Shown: positions 34,968-44,663, counted from the stretch's first letter. The stretch: DNA of 64,000 bases from Marinobacter salexigens (GCF_002806945.1 NZ_NIHC01000001.1:496001-560000), one strand, 5' to 3'. A program made the numbers and translations. Notes: generated from the letters alone by a model not told the origin.

Positions 34968-35384
34968 ATGGATCGGTTGTTTGAATTTGTTGTTAACCAC
35001 TACGTTCTAGCTTCACTGTTTGTGGCTTTTCTGGTCGCTATTCTGGTGCTGGAGTCCCGGCGTGGTGGTGCCAAGATATCTGCGCAGGGCGCTGTTAGCC
35101 TGATCAACCGCGACGAAGCCATAGTGGTTGATATCCGCGACCGTAAAGAATTTGGTGAGGGTCGTATCACCGGTTCGGTGAATATTCCGCTGAACAGCCT
35201 GAAAAGCCGTGCTGCCGAGTTGAACAAACACAAGGATAAACAGATTATCGTGGCGGATAAAATGGGCCAGCATTCTGCCATGGCGGTTAAACAGCTGAAC
35301 GCAGAAGGTTTCACCAACGTGGTGCGACTCAATGGTGGTGTCAGCGATTGGAAAGCCAGTAACCTGCCACTGGTAAAGAAATAG
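34968..35384 (+). CDS. rhodanese-like domain protein (YibN-like)
   Basis: 138 residues with one N-terminal membrane segment (about 12-27, YVLASLFVAFLVAILV) and a cytosolic rhodanese domain: DEAIVVDIRDRKEFGEGRITGSVNIPLNSL and VRLNGGVSDWKASNLP. The usual active-site Cys position appears to be occupied by DKMGQHS, without a cysteine, so sulfurtransferase activity is doubtful. In enterics this gene (yibN) is followed by grxC and secB; here secB follows directly. A TATAAT lies at 34933-34938. Confidence 0.88.
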   Translation: MDRLFEFVVNHYVLASLFVAFLVAILVLESRRGGAKISAQGAVSLINRDEAIVVDIRDRKEFGEGRITGSVNIPLNSLKSRAAELNKHKDKQIIVADKMGQHSAMAVKQLNAEGFTNVVRLNGGVSDWKASNLPLVKK

Positions 35385-35536
35385 AAGCGGAGGCAGAACT
35401 TGATCTGAGCGTCGATCTGCCGCACTGTTTCACATAACTGATCGCCGCCAGACAGTAGACTGTGCCGGCAGATGTAACCATAACAACGGGCCCAGAGCCC
35501 ATTCAACGACTCCTTACAAAAGCAAAAGGACTTAAC

Positions 35537-36040
35537 ATGGCTGAGAATCCGCAAGCCGCTGCAGGCAATGAGAACCAGAACCAGGCTCAGTTTGCCCTTC
35601 AGCGTATTTACGTGAAGGATCTGTCTTTTGAATCCCCTAACTCACCAGTAGTGTTTCAGGAACAGTGGAAACCGCAGGTGAACCTGGACTTGAACACTGC
35701 TCACAGCAAAGTGAGTGATAACCAGTATGAGGTTGTTCTGTCGCTGACGGTCACGGCAAAAATAGACGAAAAAGTTGCCTACATTGTCGAGATTCAGCAG
35801 GCAGGTGTATTCCTCGTGTCCGGTATTGAAGGCCCGCAGCTTGGCCAGATGCTGGGTGCATACTGCCCCACTATTCTGTTCCCTTATGCCCGTGAAGCGA
35901 TTGACGGCCTTGTGAACAAGGGTAGCTTCCCGGCGTTGATGCTGGCGCCGGTTAACTTCGATGCTATCTACGCCCAGGCACTGCAGCGTAAGCAGGAAGA
36001 GGCAGCTGGTGAAGCCGGTGCAGAGCAGCAAACTCACTAA
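35537..36040 (+). CDS. secB: protein-export chaperone SecB
   Basis: 167-residue cytosolic chaperone that keeps precursors unfolded and hands them to SecA. Family segments include FALQRIYVKDLSFESPNSPVVF, the strand region ISKVSDNQYEVVLSLTVTA-like, AYIVEIQQAGVFLVSGI, and the conserved LGAYCPTILFPYAREAIDGLVNKGSFPALMLAPVNF stretch. The ATG at 35537 is preceded by AAGGA; the longer frame to 35462 has no support. A bidirectional terminator follows. Confidence 0.96.
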   Translation: MAENPQAAAGNENQNQAQFALQRIYVKDLSFESPNSPVVFQEQWKPQVNLDLNTAHSKVSDNQYEVVLSLTVTAKIDEKVAYIVEIQQAGVFLVSGIEGPQLGQMLGAYCPTILFPYAREAIDGLVNKGSFPALMLAPVNFDAIYAQALQRKQEEAAGEAGAEQQTH

Positions 36041-36062
36041 TTGAGTTGCTTTGCTTCAATTA

Positions 36063-36094
36063 CAAAACAGCCCGGCAATTGCCGGGCTGTTTTG
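36063..36094. terminator. bidirectional terminator between secB and trmL
   Basis: A perfect 32 bp palindrome with arms CAAAACAGCCCGGCAA and TTGCCGGGCTGTTTTG lies between the convergent genes. GC-rich centre and T/A-rich ends on both strands make it a terminator for both. Confidence 0.9.
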
Positions 36095-36095
36095 T

Positions 36096-36572
36096 TTAGG
36101 GCGTATCGTCTACCGCGCCTTTGAACCCTAGCTGTCGCCAGGCTTCATAAACCACTAAGGCGGCCGTATTCGAAAGATTCAGGCTGCGACTGCCCGGGCA
36201 CATGGGCACTTTCAGGCAATGTTCTTCAGCTAGCCCCTCCCGAATGCTTGATGGCAGGCCGCGAGTTTCCGGGCCAAACATCAGGTAGTCGCCCTCCTGA
36301 TAATCAACCTGGTGATATTGGCGGTGGCCCTTGGTGGTCAGGCCAAACAGGCGCCTGGGCTGTTCACTGTCCAGAAACGCCTGATAGTTGTTGTGCACTT
36401 TTACCGTGGCGTATTCGTTATAGTCCAGCCCGGCGCGCCGCATCTGCTTGTCCTCCAGAGTGAACCCCAAGGGCTCAATCAAATGCAGGCGGCAGCCGGT
36501 GTTGGCGCACAGCCGGATGATGTTACCCGTATTGGGGGGTATCTCCGGCTCATACAGCACTACGTTCAGCAT
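36096..36572 (-). CDS. trmL: tRNA (cytidine/uridine-34-2'-O)-methyltransferase TrmL
   Basis: 158-residue SPOUT methyltransferase that methylates the wobble ribose of certain tRNA-Leu. The N-terminus [25 protein letters not shown] and the knotted cofactor site [12 protein letters not shown] plus [26 protein letters not shown] are characteristic. Normal length. Convergent to secB; both share the palindromic terminator. Confidence 0.96.
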   Translation of the reverse strand: MLNVVLYEPEIPPNTGNIIRLCANTGCRLHLIEPLGFTLEDKQMRRAGLDYNEYATVKVHNNYQAFLDSEQPRRLFGLTTKGHRQYHQVDYQEGDYLMFGPETRGLPSSIREGLAEEHCLKVPMCPGSRSLNLSNTAALVVYEAWRQLGFKGAVDDTP

Positions 36573-36578
36573 TACGCC

Positions 36579-37757
36579 TTAGCGCTCAACGGCCAGAGCA
36601 ACGCCCATACCACCGCCGATGCACAGGGTTGCCAAGCCTTTGTGGGCATCACGGCGTACCATTTCGTGCAAAAGCGTTACCAGAATGCGGCAGCCAGAAG
36701 CGCCAATGGGGTGGCCCAAAGCAATCGCGCCACCGTTAACGTTTACCTTGCTGGTGTCCCAGCCCATATCGCGGTTTACAGAGATAGCCTGGGCAGCAAA
36801 GGCTTCGTTGGCTTCAACCAGATCCAGATCGTCCACACTCCAACCGGCAAGTTTCAGGCAGCGCTGGCTGGCGGGGATTGGGCCGGTCCCCATGATGGTG
36901 GGGTCAACACCCGCATTGGCGTGGGCTTTGATTGTCGCCAGCGGGGTCAGACCCAGTTCTTTCGCTTTTTCTGCACTGCAGACCAGAACAGCCGCCGCAC
37001 CATCGTTCAGGGATGAAGCATTACCTGCGGTGACAGAGCCGTCTTTTTTGAACGCAGGGCGAAGCTTGCCCAGGCCATCGCTGGTTACGCCATCGCGGGG
37101 GCCTTCGTCTTTGCTGATGATTACCGGGTCGCCCTTGCGCTGTGGGATGGCTACCGGAACGATTTCATTTTCGAAATTTCCGGCTTCCCAGGCGGCGGTA
37201 GCTTTTTGATGAGACGCTGCAGCGAACGCATCTTGCTCTTCCCGACTGATGCCATACTTCTCAACAATGTTCTCCGCTGTAATGCCCATATGGTAGTCGT
37301 TAAAGGCGTCCCATAGGCCATCGGTAACCATGGTGTCGATCATGGTCCAGTTGCCCATGCGTTGGCCATTGCGGCTGTTAGGTAGTACGTGGGGGGCTTG
37401 GCTCATGTTCTCTTGCCCGCCCGCAATAACCATCTCGGCATCGCCACAGCGAATTGATTGAACCGCCATGTGAACGGCCTTGAGGCCGGAGCCGCAGACC
37501 TTGTTGATGGTCATTGCAGGTACAGACGCGGGAAGGCCAGCATTGATGGCCGATTGCCGCGCTGTGTTCTGGCCGGAGCCTGCGGTCAGAACCTGACCCA
37601 GAACGACTTCATCAATTTGCTCGCCGGCAACACCCGTCTCTTCCAGCAGTGCCTTGATAACGGCGCTGCCGAGCTGGTCCGCACGAAGGCTTGATAGGCC
37701 TCCACCAAATGCACCAATGGCTGTACGCCGAGCGGCAACGATGACGACATCACGCAT
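36579..37757 (-). CDS. acetyl-CoA acetyltransferase (thiolase)
   Basis: 392-residue thiolase joining or splitting acetyl-CoA and acetoacetyl-CoA. Active-site residues: Cys88 in [15 protein letters not shown], the His of [18 protein letters not shown], and the second Cys in [17 protein letters not shown]. The sequence class is that of biosynthetic thiolases (AtoB/PhaA). The ATG at 37757 is preceded by GGAG; the frame extends to 37877 without support. No polyhydroxybutyrate genes are next to it, so the pathway is open. Confidence 0.93.
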   Translation of the reverse strand: MRDVVIVAARRTAIGAFGGGLSSLRADQLGSAVIKALLEETGVAGEQIDEVVLGQVLTAGSGQNTARQSAINAGLPASVPAMTINKVCGSGLKAVHMAVQSIRCGDAEMVIAGGQENMSQAPHVLPNSRNGQRMGNWTMIDTMVTDGLWDAFNDYHMGITAENIVEKYGISREEQDAFAAASHQKATAAWEAGNFENEIVPVAIPQRKGDPVIISKDEGPRDGVTSDGLGKLRPAFKKDGSVTAGNASSLNDGAAAVLVCSAEKAKELGLTPLATIKAHANAGVDPTIMGTGPIPASQRCLKLAGWSVDDLDLVEANEAFAAQAISVNRDMGWDTSKVNVNGGAIALGHPIGASGCRILVTLLHEMVRRDAHKGLATLCIGGGMGVALAVER

Positions 37758-37891
37758 GAGATTTCTCCGGTTAGGTGGTTGTTCTGCTGAGGGGAGAGGC
37801 AAATTGAGCCTTGTCCGCACAGGGTGTAAAAAGTTGCGCGCATTGTAGCCGGAAAGATAGAGCCGGCAAAAGCGCAAGGCGAGTCTTGGGG

Positions 37892-38638
37892 TTACATGTT
37901 CAGGCTGCGCCCGCCATCCACAGAAATAATTTGGCCAGTAATAAAAGGCGCATCTTCAAGCAGAAACACAATGGTACGGGCAATATCATCTGGCGTGCCG
38001 GTGCGGTTCAAGGGCGTTTTTGCCAGTATTGTACTTTGGTATTCGGAATCAACACTTGCATCGCCTTCAGGCCACAAAATGGCTCCGGGAGATACCCCAT
38101 TTACACGCACTTCTGGGGCCAGATCCTTGGCCCAGGAGCGGGTAAGGGCGGCCAGGCCAGCTTTGCTGACACAGTATAGAGGGTGGTTGGCCAGCGGCTT
38201 ATCACTATAGATATCAATAAGGTTCACCACGCTGCCTGTGTTTTCCCGCAGAGAAGGCAGGCAGGCCTGAAGCAGAAAGAACGGAGCCTTCAGATTAGTG
38301 TGCATGATGCTATCCCAGTCGTCTTCCGTGGCTTCCGGTGTTGGGTTTGGGTAGAAAACGGACGCGTTGTTTACCAGTGCATCTAGCCGGCCCCATTGCG
38401 CCATGGCCTCGTGGCCCAAGCGCTGGGTGTCAGACATTTTGCTCAGATCGGCTTGCAGTGCGGTGGCCGAGTTCGGACGCTGGCGGTTCATGGCTTCCAC
38501 TACTTCCAATGCCTGGTCTTCACGGCTGCGATAATGAATAGCCAGGTTCCAGCCCCGTTTGTGGAGCATTTGTGCTGTGCGAGCCCCAAGGCGGTGGGCA
38601 GACCCGGTAATCAGAGCAACAGGTGTGCTTTCAGGCAT
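37892..38638 (-). CDS. SDR family oxidoreductase, pteridine reductase type
   Basis: 248-residue short-chain dehydrogenase/reductase. The NADP-binding motif is the GSAHRLGA variant ([16 protein letters not shown]), used by pteridine reductases such as FolM, followed by [10 protein letters not shown], the catalytic Tyr-Lys in [15 protein letters not shown], and PGAILWP. The C-terminus [16 protein letters not shown] is likewise typical. Probable role: reduction of dihydropteridines. It has an AGGAG box and lies 9 bases downstream of cca. Confidence 0.88.
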   Translation of the reverse strand: MPESTPVALITGSAHRLGARTAQMLHKRGWNLAIHYRSREDQALEVVEAMNRQRPNSATALQADLSKMSDTQRLGHEAMAQWGRLDALVNNASVFYPNPTPEATEDDWDSIMHTNLKAPFFLLQACLPSLRENTGSVVNLIDIYSDKPLANHPLYCVSKAGLAALTRSWAKDLAPEVRVNGVSPGAILWPEGDASVDSEYQSTILAKTPLNRTGTPDDIARTIVFLLEDAPFITGQIISVDGGRSLNM

Positions 38639-38647
38639 ATTGGCTCC

Positions 38648-39769
38648 TCAGGAAGTTGAACTGCAGATTGCCTGGGTTATACGCGCCAGACGCACAGTCT
38701 GGATTGCGTTACCCAGTTCTTTCCCCAAAAAGCCTTGCTCCATCAGAGCCTTCGGGTCAACGCCTTGTGTGGCATCTGCAGCGCATTTAAGAATGTCCAG
38801 TTGCCGCTGGTTTTTGGGTTCAAGGGTGCATTCCACCGCATTGAGTAGCAGTGAAAACCGCTCAGGCCGACGCCACAGGTCGGCTTTCTCCAGTAGCCCA
38901 AGCAGGGTGTCGGCATCTGGCCGCTCTGAATCAAGCTGCTTGAGTGCAGGGATAAAAATAGCCAGCAAGCGGGTAAGTTGCTGGCAGTCATTGGGTGCTT
39001 TCAAGGCCTTGGTTCTTTTTGTAGACGCGGCCTCATCAAGCGCGCAGAACAAGGCGGCAAAACGCTCTGCTGTTGAGCCATCACTGGCATGAACGCATTG
39101 CAGTGCGTTAATGGCGGCACGGAAATGAGGCTCTGGCTGCAGTTCCGGAATCAATACAGCAAGCGCGCCGCAGTCTCGCAGCACTTGAAAAAAAGTGCCC
39201 GGTGAATTCTCGTGGAGAGCCCTCTGAATCTCCTGCCATACTCGCTCAGCCACCAGATGCTCCACCTCGCCCTCGGCAACCATAGAGCGCATCAGCTCCA
39301 TGGTTTCTGCACAAACACCAAAACCAAGAGGCTGAAAGCGCGCAGCAAACCGTGCGGTTCGCAAAATTCTCAAGGGGTCTTCTTTAAACGCCAGCGAGAC
39401 ATGACGCAGCTCTCGTGCCTCAAGGTCTTTACGGCCATTGAAGGGGTCGATCAGCTCACCTGCGTCTGAGCGCGCCATGGCATTTATGGTGAGATCCCTG
39501 CGCATTAGGTCTTCTTCCAGAGTGACATCCGGGGCACTGTAAACAGAGAAGCCGTGATAGCCATGCCCCTGTTTGCGCTCCGTGCGGGCGAGGGCGTATT
39601 CCTCATGGGTTTTAGGATGCAAAAACACAGGAAAGTCTGAACCTACCTGGGTAAAACCTTGAGTAAGCATTTGTTCCGGAGTTGCGCCGACGACCACCCA
39701 GTCTCGATCTTTGACTTCCAGGCCAAGTAACTCATCGCGAACAGCGCCGCCAACCAGATAGGTTTGCAT
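38648..39769 (-). CDS. cca: CCA-adding tRNA nucleotidyltransferase
   Basis: 373-residue class II nucleotidyltransferase that builds or repairs tRNA CCA ends. N-terminal catalytic site: YLVGGAVRDELLGLEVKDRDWVVVGA with the metal aspartates D21 and D23, then RRDLTINAMA and the EDPLRILRTARFAARF helix that reads the bases. The C-terminal part is shorter than E. coli Cca and lacks a recognisable HD phosphohydrolase domain. It precedes the pteridine-reductase-type gene. Confidence 0.95.
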   Translation of the reverse strand: MQTYLVGGAVRDELLGLEVKDRDWVVVGATPEQMLTQGFTQVGSDFPVFLHPKTHEEYALARTERKQGHGYHGFSVYSAPDVTLEEDLMRRDLTINAMARSDAGELIDPFNGRKDLEARELRHVSLAFKEDPLRILRTARFAARFQPLGFGVCAETMELMRSMVAEGEVEHLVAERVWQEIQRALHENSPGTFFQVLRDCGALAVLIPELQPEPHFRAAINALQCVHASDGSTAERFAALFCALDEAASTKRTKALKAPNDCQQLTRLLAIFIPALKQLDSERPDADTLLGLLEKADLWRRPERFSLLLNAVECTLEPKNQRQLDILKCAADATQGVDPKALMEQGFLGKELGNAIQTVRLARITQAICSSTS

Positions 39770-39886
39770 GAGGGGTGGGGTTCCTTTCAGAGAAGTATCC
39801 GGGAATTATCCTTTTCCCGGGCGGGCCAGGCAAACCCATACGTTCGGTTTGGCTTGTCTGACCCATGAAGCGGCGTTTCGCTATGA

Positions 39887-41146
39887 CTAGAAAGAGGTGC
39901 CCAGCTCCAGCGCAGCGCCTATGTCCGCATCACTGAACAGGGCACCAAGATCAAAACGCACGCCCATCAAGTTGAGCCCCAGGCCCGCGGTGAACTGGGT
40001 TTCTTCTGCAATGCCGTCGTTGTCGTCGTTACTTGCCAGGTTGTAGCGAACACCGGCGCGAAGCTGGGCGTAGCGGAAAGCGTCAAATTCTGCACCCAGA
40101 GCGAGCCATTGGGTGTCGTCTTCAAAGCCAAAAGCTTCTTTCTTGGTTAGATCAATTTCCGCTGTTACAACGTGGTAGGCACTTTTGTGGGCGAGGCCTA
40201 CGGTTGCCATTGGGTCTAGCTTGAGGGTGCGTACTTTCTCGTCCAGATCTGCCCGGCTTGCTGCAGAATCCAGCTTCATGGGAATCAGGTTTTTTACCAG
40301 GATTCCTGCGCTCCACTGCTTTTCATCTCCGAACGCATAAGCAGCACCTATATCGAGGTTAAAGCCGCTCTTTTCAGTTTGCGAATCATCACTGTCGAAA
40401 TCGTTGTCATCAAAACCGGAAACGGTTTCCGTGTATTGGAACGTTTGCAGCTTTACGTATTTTGGGGAAAAACCCAGCTGGAGAGTTTCACCATTACTCA
40501 GCTCCAAAGCGTGAGCAAAGCTTATGCCTGCCTCTATCACCGCCGAAGCAAGGACCTTTCCGCGGGAATTTAATGTCAGAGTGCCGCCAGGGAGAGAGGT
40601 CACCGTGCCGTTTTCAATATCTTCCAGTATTGCGTTGTCACTTTCGTCGTACTCTCCCCTGGCTGTTGCAGTCAGATTGCCGTTGGTGAACACGCCCATG
40701 GAAATTGTCTTTCCGGGAACAGCAACAGCAAAGCCCAGGCCGAGGTTGCCTCGGACGGTGTCTCTATCAAATCCGGCAAGTTGTTCACGCAACTGCCCCG
40801 CCTGCTTTTGAGTTTCGGTTGAATTATTTAAGCTGATAGCGCTCTCAAGCCCGTCAATTGAGTCCTGGATATCATCAATCTGATCAATGGTTTCTTCTTC
40901 ATCCGCAACCCGCACGTTGACAGACGGCAGCATGAGACCAAAATCATCAGCCCAATCGTGCTGGTCGGCGGCCATCATCGCTGGGTTTGCAGAAGTGGCT
41001 GAGGCTGGGTGAGCAATGGCTACACCAGTGCCCCCCATGGCAAAGGAACGTGACGACATGAACGCTTGTGGACCAGCGAGCGCTGAGGAGGTTGCAACGG
41101 ACAAGCCCACGGCAATAAACAGTCTGGACAGGCGGTGTTGATGCAT
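39887..41146 (-). CDS. TraF_2-type outer-membrane beta-barrel protein
   Basis: 419-residue protein with a signal peptide (about 1-25, ending SALA) and then GPQAFMSSRSFAMGGTGVAIAHPASATSANPAMM in two stretches, the start of the family known as conjugal transfer protein TraF (TraF_2). The body has many alternating strands and ends in a strand with terminal Phe (ALELGTSF), as in outer-membrane barrels. Despite the family name, no conjugation genes are nearby, so a plain outer-membrane role is more likely. Start at 41146 is supported by the signal peptide; a longer frame reaches 41293. Divergent from the flgP-like gene. Confidence 0.8.
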   Translation of the reverse strand: MHQHRLSRLFIAVGLSVATSSALAGPQAFMSSRSFAMGGTGVAIAHPASATSANPAMMAADQHDWADDFGLMLPSVNVRVADEEETIDQIDDIQDSIDGLESAISLNNSTETQKQAGQLREQLAGFDRDTVRGNLGLGFAVAVPGKTISMGVFTNGNLTATARGEYDESDNAILEDIENGTVTSLPGGTLTLNSRGKVLASAVIEAGISFAHALELSNGETLQLGFSPKYVKLQTFQYTETVSGFDDNDFDSDDSQTEKSGFNLDIGAAYAFGDEKQWSAGILVKNLIPMKLDSAASRADLDEKVRTLKLDPMATVGLAHKSAYHVVTAEIDLTKKEAFGFEDDTQWLALGAEFDAFRYAQLRAGVRYNLASNDDNDGIAEETQFTAGLGLNLMGVRFDLGALFSDADIGAALELGTSF

Positions 41147-41392
41147 TTCGGTACCTTGGAGATAAGAGTGTGGATGTGAACAATGAGAGTGCTGAAAGGT
41201 TAGAGCAATATCCGTACGGGAACACGGCATAACCGGTAACGGTTTGTTCTCAATGTGTAAGCGGAGGCAGATATTTGCCGGTTTAGCATGCAACTATGCT
41301 GCTGTGGCGTAGAAAGGCCTTTTAAACAGCGCGTTAGGAAAACTGGCGTGAATTTTTCATGAGACCAAGGAAATGAATTCTGGAGGCAAAAA

Positions 41393-41941
41393 ATGGCCAT
41401 TCGCTGGATAGTTATTCCCTTGTTGGCTTTCACGTTGGCTGCGTGCGCACCTGTTGGCGGGTATCGGGACAGCGGTAGAAGCACAGCGAAAAGCGAACCC
41501 CGGCTTGATCCCATTACAGTTCGGGTTAGCGGGTTTGGTACCTATGAAGACGCCAGCAAAGACCGCCTGAACACTCGTAAGCGCTTGATGGCGCGCCGTG
41601 CATCTCAAATGGATGCGTACAGAAATCTTGCGGAACGGGTGTATGGCACGGTGGTTTATGGCAGCGCTACTGTGAATGATTTTGTTCTGCGTAATGACAA
41701 CTTCCGAACGTACGTGGATAGCTACATTCGTGGTGCAAAAATGGTTGCTGTTAACGAACACAGTGATGGGGTGGTCGAGACCGTAATGGAACTGAAACTG
41801 GAGCCACGCTTCCGGGCATGTGTGGCTAAAGTAGACGCCGATCAGGTACAGGACCTTTGCCCTATACCCATGCCCAGCTACAACGACAGTGCGGGTGATG
41901 TTCAGAGCAAAAACGTCGACTCCTTGTACTATCTGGACTGA
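41393..41941 (+). CDS. flgP: LPP20 family lipoprotein (FlgP-like)
   Basis: 182-residue lipoprotein. The signal peptide ends in the lipobox LAAC with Cys18. The LPP20 domain follows: VRVSGFGTYEDASKDRLNTRKRLMARRASQMDAYRNLAERVYGT in consecutive segments, then strands with VVETVMELKLEPRF. FlgP forms part of the outer ring around the basal body in vibrios and relatives. The call rests largely on the neighbouring flgT-like gene 101 bases downstream. GGAGG precedes the ATG. Confidence 0.75.
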   Translation: MAIRWIVIPLLAFTLAACAPVGGYRDSGRSTAKSEPRLDPITVRVSGFGTYEDASKDRLNTRKRLMARRASQMDAYRNLAERVYGTVVYGSATVNDFVLRNDNFRTYVDSYIRGAKMVAVNEHSDGVVETVMELKLEPRFRACVAKVDADQVQDLCPIPMPSYNDSAGDVQSKNVDSLYYLD

Positions 41942-42042
41942 TATTTTGGGCTCGACTGATATTGCCGGCCCGGCCGGTTTGTATTGATGCCGGACGGGTG
42001 GCCCCGAAAGTGTGGCGAATTTGGAAAAGCGGGTATGAAACA

Positions 42043-43263
42043 ATGCGTGGGTTAATGAAGCAGTTTGTTTGGTTGTCACTGTGGTGTGCACTGCTGCCGC
42101 TAATGCTGGTTGCCAACGCTCAGGCGATTGTTCTGGAAGGTGTAGGCCACGCTAGCATCCACAATGAAGACCTCACAACAGCCCGGGCGGAAGCCCGCAA
42201 TGCGGCCATGCGCGACCTTGCGCTTCAGTTTGAAGCACAGGTGAGTACCAGAGACACCATGGAAAATGGTGTTCTTACCGAATCCAGAATGCGCCTGGCC
42301 TCGAGCGCCAGGGCGCGGAATGTAAAAGTGATTGATGAGCATCGCAGCGGCAATCTTTTGCGTGTGACAGTTCGGGGAGACATCTCTGCCGGGCAGGCCA
42401 GTTGTGGCGGTGGAGAAGCGGGACGGTTGAAAAAACGGGTGGCGGTAACCGGGTTCCCGCTTTTGTATCCGGAGCAGGCCCGGGTAGGGCGTCTTGATGA
42501 TGCTGGTGAAATCCTGCCTCAGCAGCTGCAACAAAGCCTGCGGGAGGCTGGCAGCTTACAGGTGTTTTCTGCATCCACCTTCCGTCTTTTTCCCGATCTT
42601 CTGAATGCACCAACACTGCAGCAGGGCACCAACCAGCTTACTAATGTAGTTCAGGTGGCTCGAGAAATGGGCGTCCAGTTTGTAGTGGCGGGTGTTATAC
42701 GGGATCTTGGCGTTGCTGATCCTGCGGCCTGGGGTACGTCTGTTTTGGACAAGATGCAGAGAAGTATCGGAGCTGCTGACATGCGCCGGAGGTTCGCTGT
42801 CGATCTTGTTGTTCTTGACGGCTTCAGTGGCTCACCTGTTTACCAGCAACATTTTGAAACGGCCGCTGTTTGGAATGCGGGCTCCGGCAGTTCTGCGGGT
42901 TTTGGCTCGGAAGGGTTTCGTAAAACCCATTATGGCGAAGCAGTTGCTGGTGTTCTTGGAGATATGGGGCAGGCAGTAACCGACGCTTTGGCGTGTCAGC
43001 CATTTATGGCGCGGATTACCCGGGTGAATGGTCAGCAGGTTACACTGGATTCTGGTGCGACGGCAGGTTTGAGGCCCGGAGATGAGCTGCACTTGTATCG
43101 CAGTGCCCGGTACTTTGATTCTTTGGGAGGTACACCGGAGCTCAGTGACAGCCAGGTGGCGGTCACTCTGAATAATGTTCATCCGGACTTCAGCAACGGC
43201 AGCATGCCCCGCGTTGGTGGGCAGATCAACATTCAGCGGGACGATATTGCCATAATCTGGTAG
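42043..43263 (+). CDS. flgT: flagellar assembly protein FlgT-like
   Basis: 406 residues with a signal peptide (about 1-27). The N-terminal domain matches FlgT (VLEGVGHASIHNEDLTTARAEARNAAMRDLALQ), a middle domain contains RVAVTGFPLLYPEQARVGRL, and a C-terminal domain has ARITRVNGQQVTLDSGATAGLRPGDELHLYR. FlgT forms the H ring that supports sodium- or proton-driven motors in vibrios. It forms a two-gene unit with the FlgP-like lipoprotein; no flgO or other flagellar gene is in the window. The start at 42043 lacks a strong ribosome-binding site, and 42055 is possible. Confidence 0.8.
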   Translation: MRGLMKQFVWLSLWCALLPLMLVANAQAIVLEGVGHASIHNEDLTTARAEARNAAMRDLALQFEAQVSTRDTMENGVLTESRMRLASSARARNVKVIDEHRSGNLLRVTVRGDISAGQASCGGGEAGRLKKRVAVTGFPLLYPEQARVGRLDDAGEILPQQLQQSLREAGSLQVFSASTFRLFPDLLNAPTLQQGTNQLTNVVQVAREMGVQFVVAGVIRDLGVADPAAWGTSVLDKMQRSIGAADMRRRFAVDLVVLDGFSGSPVYQQHFETAAVWNAGSGSSAGFGSEGFRKTHYGEAVAGVLGDMGQAVTDALACQPFMARITRVNGQQVTLDSGATAGLRPGDELHLYRSARYFDSLGGTPELSDSQVAVTLNNVHPDFSNGSMPRVGGQINIQRDDIAIIW

Positions 43264-43292
43264 CACACAATCAAACGTGAGCTGATCAGGAA

Positions 43293-43754
43293 TCAGGCCG
43301 CCGTTTCAGCTGCCGCAATATCCCGAATCTTGCCAACCATGGAGCGTAGGCCGTTGCCACGGGTGGGGGAGATGTGGCGAAACAGGTCCAGTCGTTCAAA
43401 AAGCTCGTCTATATCTGTGGCCAGCAGGTCTCTTGGGGTTTTGCCGTTCAGAGCAATCAGAATCATGGCCGCAAGGCCACGCACGATCATGGCATCGGAA
43501 TCGATCAGCAGGTAGAGCTTGCCGCTGGCTTCATGAAAGTGGGAGATCAGCCAGACCTGGCTCTGGCAGCCATGAACGTAATTCTCTTCAATCCGGGCAT
43601 CGTCCGGAAAAGCCGGTAGCTGTTTTCCAAGATCAATAATGAACGCGTAGCGATCTTCCCAGTCGTCCAGAAACTCAAAGCCGTCCAGCACGTCTTCCAG
43701 AGTTGGGTTTTCCCCAAGCGGATTGTTCAGGAAATCCTGTTCTGTTGCTGGCAT
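43293..43754 (-). CDS. sufE: sulfur acceptor protein SufE
   Basis: 153-residue cytosolic protein that takes persulfide sulfur from the SufS desulfurase. The acceptor cysteine is C63 in YVHGCQSQVWL. The C-terminal helix LFRHISPTRGNGLRSMVGKIRDIA is typical. Last gene of the suf operon, directly abutting sufT. Confidence 0.95.
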   Translation of the reverse strand: MPATEQDFLNNPLGENPTLEDVLDGFEFLDDWEDRYAFIIDLGKQLPAFPDDARIEENYVHGCQSQVWLISHFHEASGKLYLLIDSDAMIVRGLAAMILIALNGKTPRDLLATDIDELFERLDLFRHISPTRGNGLRSMVGKIRDIAAAETAA

Positions 43755-44297
43755 TTACAACATTCCCAATTCGAGTTTGGCTTCGTCGGTCAGCATGTCG
43801 TTGTTCCAAGGTGGATCAAAGGTTAGCTCTACGGTTACCTTGTCTACGTTGGGAACGTGCTCAACCTTGGTTTTCACGTCTTCCGTAATGACGGGGCCCA
43901 TGCCACAGCCGGCGGCTGTGAGGGTCATCAGGATGAAGACATGGTTGCCCTCTGGCGTATCGTTTTCAATGCGGCATTCGTAAATCAGACCCAGATCCAC
44001 TACGTTCACCGGAATTTCCGGGTCGTAGCAGTTGCGAATGGCTTCCCACACCTGGTTCTCATTAATCGTTCCGTCTTCTGGTGTTTCAAAGCTGCTTTGC
44101 AGTGGCTCCTTGCCCAGAGCATCGGCATTGTGGCCTTCTATGCGGGCGAGGTTGCCGTTAACGGCAACCGTAAAGGTACCGCCCAGAGACTGGGTGATGG
44201 TTACAAAACTGTCTGCCGGAATCATGATTTCTGTTCCAACAGGAACAAGGCGGGCTTCCACCTCGCGTTTGGTCAGGACGACTTCGCGTTCTTGCAT
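43755..44297 (-). CDS. sufT: Fe-S assembly protein SufT (MIP18/DUF59)
   Basis: 180 residues. An N-terminal extension (VGTEIMIPADSFVTITQSLGGTFTVAV) precedes the MIP18/DUF59 domain with WEAIRNCYDPEIPVNVVDLGLIYE and the conserved Cys in TLTAAGCGMGPVITEDV, ending TFDPPWNNDMLTDEAKLELGML. SufT is thought to help Fe-S maturation, probably in delivery. It follows sufA after 12 bases and has no gap to sufE. Confidence 0.93.
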   Translation of the reverse strand: MQEREVVLTKREVEARLVPVGTEIMIPADSFVTITQSLGGTFTVAVNGNLARIEGHNADALGKEPLQSSFETPEDGTINENQVWEAIRNCYDPEIPVNVVDLGLIYECRIENDTPEGNHVFILMTLTAAGCGMGPVITEDVKTKVEHVPNVDKVTVELTFDPPWNNDMLTDEAKLELGML

Positions 44298-44309
44298 GCC
44301 TGGTTAACC

Positions 44310-44663
44310 TCAACTTACTGTAAAACTCTCACCACACCCGCACTCAGCAGTGGCATTTGGATTGCGGAATTGGAACATGGAGTTCACGCCTTCGGTAACG
44401 AAGTCGATCTCTATGCCATTCACCATGGCCAGGTGTTCCTCTTTCACAAACACATCTACGCCATCAATGTGGAATATCTTGTCGTCAGATGAGGCTTCGT
44501 CCACCCACTGGGTTTCGTATTTGAAGCCGGAACATCCGCTTTTTCGAATCGCTAACCGTATACCTTTGGCGCTCGTTGCTTTGTCGAGTTGCTTGCGTAC
44601 GTGCTTGACGGCACTGGGTGTCATTGTGACACCTACGGTCGGTGTGAAGACTTCGGCTGTCAT
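44310..44663 (-). CDS. sufA: A-type Fe-S carrier SufA
   Basis: 117-residue Fe-S cluster carrier. The three ligand cysteines are C44 (RKSGCSGFKYE), C108 and C110 (AECGCGESFTV). I start at 44663 (MTAEVFTP), where a GGAG box precedes; the frame runs further upstream into sufS. Its first base lies 14 bases before the end of the sufS coding region is left, so the two overlap only in the longer frame. Confidence 0.93.
   Translation of the reverse strand: MTAEVFTPTVGVTMTPSAVKHVRKQLDKATSAKGIRLAIRKSGCSGFKYETQWVDEASSDDKIFHIDGVDVFVKEEHLAMVNGIEIDFVTEGVNSMFQFRNPNATAECGCGESFTVS

Noticed and set aside
39887..41146. Evidence of conjugation from the TraF family name
   Set aside because: TraF_2 is a broad outer-membrane family; no other transfer gene is present.
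41147..41392. Sigma-54 promoter ahead of the flgP-like gene
   Set aside because: TGGCGTG-N4-TTTCA resembles the -24/-12 pattern but lacks the essential GC of the -12 element.
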